Shown here: positions 59,416 through 64,000 of the stretch, in pieces
How the letters are laid out: each line of letters starts with the position of its first letter
Numbering within the stretch: position 1 is the first letter of the stretch
Assembly (NCBI RefSeq): GCF_029937755.1
Contig: NZ_JAPYPG010000006.1
Coordinates: 124,001-188,000, forward strand
DNA from: Henriciella sp.
GTDB lineage: Bacteria; Pseudomonadota; Alphaproteobacteria; Caulobacterales; Hyphomonadaceae
Reading direction: 5' to 3'
DNA length: 64,000 nt
Notes under the pieces: model-generated
What the model saw: the letters and a program-made list of their open reading frames with translations, nothing else
Told to the model about the DNA's origin: nothing
The model's database searches: none
Translations under genes and position numbers: made by a program

Positions 59416-60267
59416 TCACGGCAGGTCGAGGCCGACGTCAAGGTTTGACGCAGAGTGAGTGAGCGCGCCCACCGAGATGTAGTCGACGCCGGTCTCGGCA
59501 ATACCGGCAACGGTGTCGAGGGTCACGCCACCGGACGCTTCGGCCTTGCAGGCGCCATCAATCATGGCGACGGCCTTCCTCAGTGTGGCATTGTCCATAT
59601 TGTCGAGCAGCACCGCATGCGGCTTGTGGGGCAGGGCCTCTTCCAGCTGGTCGAGCGTGTCGACCTCCACCTCGATCATGCGCAGGTGTCCGGCATAGTC
59701 ATGCGCGCGTTTCAGCGCCCCGCTGACAGAGCCACAGGCGGCGATATGATTGTCCTTGATCAGGATCGCATCATCGAGGCCATAACGGTGCGAGGTGCCG
59801 CCGCCACAGCGCACGGCGCGTTTCTCCAGCGCCCGGTGGCCAGGGGTCGTCTTCCGGGTGCAGACGATCGTTGCATCCGTATGCTGAACTTTTTCGGCAA
59901 AGGCCGCCGTCAGCGTGGCAATGCCGGACAGGCGGCCGATGAAGTTCAGCATCGTGCGCTCCGCCATCAGGATGGAACGCGCATCACCAGACATCGTCCC
60001 GATCAGCGTGCCGGGCTCAAGCCTGCCGCCATCCTGCAGGGCCTGGTCCAGAGTTACACTCTCATCGATCAGCTTCAGGGAGTGCGCGGCGGCGTCCATG
60101 CCGGCAAGGATGCCCGGCTTGCGGGCCCGGATCTCGGCGGTGATGCGGGTGCCCGGCAGGATCGTGGCGTCGGTCGTCAGGTCGCCCGCACGGCCAAGGT
60201 CTTCCGCCAGCGCGAGACGGACGATGGGATCGAGGATAGGGGCGGGCAGGGGTGGTGGCAGGATCAT
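59416..60267 (-). CDS. nadC: Nicotinate-nucleotide pyrophosphorylase (carboxylating)
   Basis: A 283-aa enzyme converting quinolinate and PRPP to nicotinate mononucleotide. LVRLALAEDLG-type N-terminus (IVRLALAEDLGRAGDLTTDA), TRKTTPGHRALEKRAVRCGGG and DNHI are typical. ATG 60267 overlaps the nadB stop by 4 bases; last gene of the NAD operon. Confidence 0.95.
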   Translation of the reverse strand: MILPPPLPAPILDPIVRLALAEDLGRAGDLTTDATILPGTRITAEIRARKPGILAGMDAAAHSLKLIDESVTLDQALQDGGRLEPGTLIGTMSGDARSILMAERTMLNFIGRLSGIATLTAAFAEKVQHTDATIVCTRKTTPGHRALEKRAVRCGGGTSHRYGLDDAILIKDNHIAACGSVSGALKRAHDYAGHLRMIEVEVDTLDQLEEALPHKPHAVLLDNMDNATLRKAVAMIDGACKAEASGGVTLDTVAGIAETGVDYISVGALTHSASNLDVGLDLP

Positions 60268-61811
60268 TCCGGTCTCTCGCATTGATGCAGCCCGTTGCCG
60301 CGCGTCAGGAAGGTGCGCCGGGCAAGCTGCCGGCTGTCCGGGAAATCCGAACGGAAATGCCCGCCGCGGCTTTCCTCACGCTGGAGGGCGGCGTCGACCA
60401 TGAGCTGTGCGGTGACCAGCGCGCGGGCCGGGCCGTGGGTGTCTTCCAGCGTGGCGATCTCCTCGCGCAGGGCGCTCAGGCCCTCAGCGGTCCGGACAAC
60501 GCCGCAGCGCTCGGCCATGCCATAGCGCAGCGTCATGAGCGCATCGGCTGGCAGGTCGGGCGCGACCTCGGCCGAAGCCGCGCCGGGCTTGGTCAGAACG
60601 GTGTTCTTCAGGCGTTCGGCAATACGTTCGGCAAAGACGACCGCCTCCAGCAGTGAGTTCGATGCCAGCCGGTTGGCCCCGTGGGCACCGGTTGAGGAAC
60701 ACTCCCCGCAGACCGACAGGGCCTCCAGCGTGGAGCTGCCCCAGGCATCGGCCACAACGCCGCCCATATGATAGTGCGCGGCCGGGGCGACCGGGATCGG
60801 TTTGATGCGCGGGTCGATGCCCGCCGCCATGCAGGCGGCAAAGACGGTGGGGAAGTGGGCCGGAAACTCCTTGCCGACAGCGACAGTGGCGTCGAGAAAG
60901 GCGCCCTTGCCGGCGCTAATCTCCGAATGGATCGCGCGGGCGACCTCGTCGCGCGGGGCGAGTTCGGCCTTGTCATGATAGTGCGCCATGAAGGGCACGC
61001 CCTTGTGGTTGCGCAGGATCGCGCCTTCACCGCGCAGGGCTTCGGTGGCCAGCGGCGCCGGATCAAGGCCGACATCCATGGCGGTGGGGTGAAACTGGAC
61101 GAATTCCGGATCGGAAATGAGGGCGCCGGCCTTCCACGCCATGGCGATGGAGTCGCCACGCGATTGCGGGGGGTTGGTGGTGACCCTGAACAGCCCGCCG
61201 GAGCCGCCCGTGCAGAGCACGGTATGGCGCGCGGTAAGCGGGGCGAGGTGTCCGTCTTTGTCTTCAGTCACGATGCCGGATATGCGGCCATCATCATCCT
61301 GCAACAGGCTGACAGCGCGATACGGCCATTTCAGCGTGATGTGTTCGGCATCCTTCACCGCGGCCGTCAGCGCGCCCATGATCGCCTTGCCGGCAAGATC
61401 CCCGGCCACGCGTGCGACACGGGGATGGGAGTGGGCGGCTTCCAGTGACAGGGCAAGTGCGCCTTCCGGCGTGCGGTCGAAGGGCACGCCGAGCGCGATG
61501 AGGTCCAGCACGCGGGCCGGGCCTTCTTCGGCGATCAGCCGGGCAATGACCGGATCGACCAGGCCTGCCCCGGCGGCGACCGTATCACTGGCATGGGTTT
61601 CCGGACTGTCGAGCGGGTCGAGCGCGGCAGCAAGGCCGCCCTGCGCCCAGGCCGATGAGGCGGCCTCGCCAAGCGGAGCGGGCGCGATCACGGTGACCGG
61701 CCGCGGGGCAAGGCGCAGCGCCAGGAACAGGCCGGCAAGGCCTGCGCCGACGATCAGTATGTCGTCCTCATCTGCTGGCGTCGCAGACTGGATGCGTTTC
61801 AATTCTACCAT
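60264..61811 (-). CDS. nadB: L-aspartate oxidase
   Basis: A 515-aa FAD enzyme making iminoaspartate. FAD motif VGAGLAGLFLALRLAP, SSAWAQGGLAAAL and AAHYHMGGV are intact. It sits 21 bases after the second secreted paralogue and overlaps nadC. Confidence 0.95.
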   Translation of the reverse strand: MVELKRIQSATPADEDDILIVGAGLAGLFLALRLAPRPVTVIAPAPLGEAASSAWAQGGLAAALDPLDSPETHASDTVAAGAGLVDPVIARLIAEEGPARVLDLIALGVPFDRTPEGALALSLEAAHSHPRVARVAGDLAGKAIMGALTAAVKDAEHITLKWPYRAVSLLQDDDGRISGIVTEDKDGHLAPLTARHTVLCTGGSGGLFRVTTNPPQSRGDSIAMAWKAGALISDPEFVQFHPTAMDVGLDPAPLATEALRGEGAILRNHKGVPFMAHYHDKAELAPRDEVARAIHSEISAGKGAFLDATVAVGKEFPAHFPTVFAACMAAGIDPRIKPIPVAPAAHYHMGGVVADAWGSSTLEALSVCGECSSTGAHGANRLASNSLLEAVVFAERIAERLKNTVLTKPGAASAEVAPDLPADALMTLRYGMAERCGVVRTAEGLSALREEIATLEDTHGPARALVTAQLMVDAALQREESRGGHFRSDFPDSRQLARRTFLTRGNGLHQCERPE

Positions 61812-61832
61812 GTGATCAGCCCCGCAGTCTCA

Positions 61833-62285
61833 TCATGAGATGGCGCCCTCGGCGCGTCGCCATTCGGCGGGAAAGGCCCCGCTGCCCAGCAGGACGCCTT
61901 GAAGGTGGGATTCGCTCTGTATTCTCAGCTGGAAATTGTCTGGCAGGTAATTCTCGGTCGGCTCTCCTGCGAGGAAGGTATCGATGGTGGAGGTCACCGT
62001 GGCGATGTCCTCGTCGATCTCGACCGCGCAGCTCTGTTCGACGACATAGCGCACCCCTGCAGCCGGGCAGTCCTGCTCAGCGGTGAGTTCGCAATCGAAG
62101 TTCAGCGGATCTTCGGTCGGGATGAGACGGGCCTGGCCATTGAAGCGGCAAATATCATTGAGGTCGGCCTCGAAGGTCCAGAGGCCGGCGAGGTTGGGAG
62201 GCAGCGTATCGGTCTGGGCCAGCACCGGTGCCGCCGGCGTTACGGCCATGAGAACGGAAAGGGCGAGGGCTGCTCTCGAAATCAC
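61833..62285 (-). CDS. Small secreted protein B in the nad operon (GTG start)
   Basis: A 150-aa protein with a signal peptide ending VLAQ. It starts at GTG 62285, overlapping the stop of paralogue A (GTGA), with GAGGAAGG upstream. The frame runs upstream to 62510, but that part overlaps A and does not look like protein. Shared pattern with A: LWTF..C..G..R..P...DCEL.A...C...G..YVVEQSC...I....IDTFL...YLPDNFQLRIQS. Unknown function; periplasmic. Confidence 0.8.
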   Translation of the reverse strand: MISRAALALSVLMAVTPAAPVLAQTDTLPPNLAGLWTFEADLNDICRFNGQARLIPTEDPLNFDCELTAEQDCPAAGVRYVVEQSCAVEIDEDIATVTSTIDTFLAGEPTENYLPDNFQLRIQSESHLQGVLLGSGAFPAEWRRAEGAIS

Positions 62286-62740
62286 GAAATGCCTTCCTCG
62301 GCGCGGATGAAGATGGCGGGCGCGGTCGCAGCCGAGACGAGCGAGCCATACATGCGTTTGGTGCTCTGGATCGTCAGCGCGAAATTGTCCGGGACATAGA
62401 CGAGACCTTCGAGCTTCGACTCCAGAAACTGGTCGATCTCCGAGCGGATGGAGAGCTGGTTGTCGAAGCGGCGCGCGGTGCATTGCTGCAACACGACCGA
62501 GCGGCCCCACATGGAGCAGACTTCCACAGCGGTCAGCTCGCAGTCATAGACCCCGGACTCTGCATCCGGGGTGAGGCGCATCGTGCCGGTCATGACGCAT
62601 TGGCCTTCGCGGTAAGGCTTGGTCTGGAAGGTCCAGTTGCCGAGGATGTCGCCCGGATCCTTGTCGCCTTCCGTTGCCTGCGCGCCGGGCGTCATGACGG
62701 CGAGGCAGGCAGCGAGGCAGGCGGCAAGGGCAAGGCGCAT
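62282..62740 (-). CDS. Small secreted protein A in the nad operon
   Basis: A 152-aa protein with a signal peptide (about 1-22). It contains ILGNWTFQTKPYREGQCVMTG, VYDCELTAVEVCSMWG, VVLQQC and YVPDNFALTIQS, aligning along its length with paralogue B, with four conserved cysteines. It lies 73 bases after nadA. Not recognised; the lipocalin-like size and N-G-x-W start are only suggestive. Confidence 0.82.
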   Translation of the reverse strand: MRLALAACLAACLAVMTPGAQATEGDKDPGDILGNWTFQTKPYREGQCVMTGTMRLTPDAESGVYDCELTAVEVCSMWGRSVVLQQCTARRFDNQLSIRSEIDQFLESKLEGLVYVPDNFALTIQSTKRMYGSLVSAATAPAIFIRAEEGIS

Positions 62741-62813
62741 CGGGACAGCTCCGGGAGGCGGGCGTTTTGTTCTCGACGCCAGAAGACCGCGTCAAAGGGG
62801 CGAGATCAAGGCG

Positions 62814-63962
62814 TTATCCTGCCGAAATGACCTCGATTTCCATCGGCTTGAGACCTGTCTTGAAGGCCAGCGGACTGTCGGTCTTCGGCAGGTTCAGCAT
62901 CGCATCGATAGCGGCTTTCGCTTTCACGCGGACCTCTTCGTCGATCTCGACCTCGTGCTTCATCTCGATCAGGCAGTCGAGAATATTCTCGAGTGTGATC
63001 TGCTTCATGTGCGGGCAGAGATTACACGGGCGCACGAAGTTCACGCCGGGGTTTTCGGCGGCGACATTGTCGCTCATCGAGCACTCGGTCAGCAGGACGA
63101 CCTTGTTCGGGCTGTTGTCCTTCACATAATTCGCGAGCGCGGCGGTGGAGCCGGCAAAGTCGGCCGCTTCCAGCACGTCCGGGGGGCATTCCGGGTGCGC
63201 GAGGATCATCACGCCTGGATGGGCTTCACGCAGCTGGCTCACATCATCGGCATTGAACAGCTCATGCACTTCGCAGGCGCCCGGCCATGTAATGATGCGG
63301 ATATCGGTCTGCGCGGCGACATTCCTGGCAAGGTACTGGTCCGGCACGAGGATGACCGTGTCGGTGTTCCATTCCTTGGCGATGGCCTCGACGACCTGCG
63401 CGGCATTGGAGCTCGTGCAGGTGATGTCACACTCGGCTTTTACGTCGGCGGTCGTGTTCACATAGGTGACGACCGGATAGTCCGGATAGCGCTCCTTGAT
63501 CAGGCGCACATCGGGGCCGGTGATCGAGGCGGCCAGCGAGCAGCCGGCTTCAAGGCTCGGGATCAGCACGGTCTTTTCCGGTGCGAGAATCTTGGAGGTC
63601 TCGGCCATGAAGTGCACCCCGGCCTGGACGATGACGTCGGCATCGGTCTCGGCCGCTTCGCGTGCGAGCTGAAGCGAGTCACCGGTAAAATCGCCGACGA
63701 GGCGGAAGATGTCCGGCGTCATGTAATTGTGCGCGAGGATGACGGCGTTCCTGGCCTTTTTCAGGCGGTTGATCTCGGCCACAAGCGGCGCGATCGACGG
63801 CCACTCCATCGGGGTGATGAAGTCGGAGACGAGGGGATAGAGATCGTCGGTCTCTGCCTTGACGGCATCGTCATAGGCCAGTCCGCGCGCGTCTGCAGCG
63901 CTCTGCGCGCGCAACGGTGTCGGGGTCGGGCAACCCGGTCCGGAATCAATCAGTCTGGCCAT
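62814..63962 (-). CDS. nadA: Quinolinate synthase A
   Basis: A 382-aa 4Fe-4S enzyme condensing iminoaspartate with dihydroxyacetone phosphate. Cluster ligands: Cys141 in EAGCSLA, Cys in AHPECPPDV, and Cys in [30 protein letters not shown] is typical. ATG 63962 follows GGAGACTGACC. First gene of the leftward nadA-A-B-nadB-nadC unit. Confidence 0.95.
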   Translation of the reverse strand: MARLIDSGPGCPTPTPLRAQSAADARGLAYDDAVKAETDDLYPLVSDFITPMEWPSIAPLVAEINRLKKARNAVILAHNYMTPDIFRLVGDFTGDSLQLAREAAETDADVIVQAGVHFMAETSKILAPEKTVLIPSLEAGCSLAASITGPDVRLIKERYPDYPVVTYVNTTADVKAECDITCTSSNAAQVVEAIAKEWNTDTVILVPDQYLARNVAAQTDIRIITWPGACEVHELFNADDVSQLREAHPGVMILAHPECPPDVLEAADFAGSTAALANYVKDNSPNKVVLLTECSMSDNVAAENPGVNFVRPCNLCPHMKQITLENILDCLIEMKHEVEIDEEVRVKAKAAIDAMLNLPKTDSPLAFKTGLKPMEIEVISAG

Positions 63963-63980
63963 GGTCAGTCTCCATGCTTT

Positions 63981-63995
63981 TGCTCAATATGAGCA
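63981..63995. promoter_or_regulatory. Palindromic operator candidate upstream of nadA
   Basis: TGCTCAATATGAGCA is a perfect inverted repeat (TGCTCA-ATA-TGAGCA) ending 19 bases before the nadA start. A TGCTCA/TGAGCA palindrome before nadABC genes is what I recall for NadQ-type regulators in alphaproteobacteria; the regulator gene itself is not in the window. Confidence 0.55.
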
Positions 63996-64000
63996 TTATG

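Overview
The window is a gene-dense, GC-rich stretch of an alphaproteobacterial chromosome, most likely a member of the Caulobacterales/Hyphomonadaceae. The reasons are a CcrM-type GANTC methyltransferase, the linked set smc / DsbA-like lipoprotein / DUF721 (DciA-like) / mutY / ccrM recalled from Caulobacter, an F0-only atp operon (atpI-B-E-F'-F) with no F1 genes beside it, split glycine decarboxylase subunits behind a tandem glycine riboswitch, and electron-transfer-flavoprotein:quinone oxidoreductase. I see no tRNA, rRNA, insertion sequence, prophage or CRISPR array. Almost all of it is chromosomal core.

Layout, left to right. 1-4.3 kb: an alpha-2-macroglobulin (5' end outside the window) coupled to penicillin-binding protein 1C, a periplasmic defence and repair pair. 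4.3-13.2 kb: a very acidic 751-aa protein, a fatty-acid hydroxylase-family membrane protein, two lipoproteins, a thiolase, a DUF4112 protein, a glyoxalase-fold protein, a small secreted protein and an acyl-CoA dehydrogenase. 13.2-18.4 kb: riboswitch-controlled gcvT-gcvH-gcvPA-unknown-gcvPB. 18.5-21.7 kb: a small membrane protein and the F0 ATP synthase operon. 21.8-32.8 kb: smc, DsbA-like, DUF721, mutY, a KefB-like antiporter, a LysE exporter, ccrM with two GANTC sites in its leader, and a radical SAM protein.

32.8-46 kb: a BLUF blue-light sensor, a TIGR04282/TIGR04283 glycosyltransferase pair around a lipoprotein, hemerythrin, uracil-DNA glycosylase, ETF-QO, a WecA/MraY-family transferase coupled to ispE and a TPR lipoprotein, a second related TPR lipoprotein, and a polyprenyl diphosphate synthase. 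46-49.7 kb: DUF2007, a TrmN6-like methyltransferase, a 47-aa membrane protein, then the only clearly accessory patch: two secreted-protein genes, each broken by one in-frame TGA, which share a near-identical 55-bp leader. 49.7-58.5 kb: glyQ-lipoprotein-glyS, a small membrane protein, pyruvate phosphate dikinase, a SleB-like cell wall hydrolase and an O-methyltransferase. 58.5-64 kb: an SDR dehydrogenase and the leftward NAD operon nadA - two small secreted paralogues - nadB - nadC, with a perfect palindrome upstream of nadA.

A theme is that small uncharacterised genes are embedded, often with ATGA-type overlaps, in otherwise textbook operons: between gcvPA and gcvPB, between glyQ and glyS, and between nadA and nadB. 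These, the TGA-interrupted pair and the mosaic-looking part of glyS are the most worthwhile leads. No obviously new multi-gene defence or mobile system is visible.
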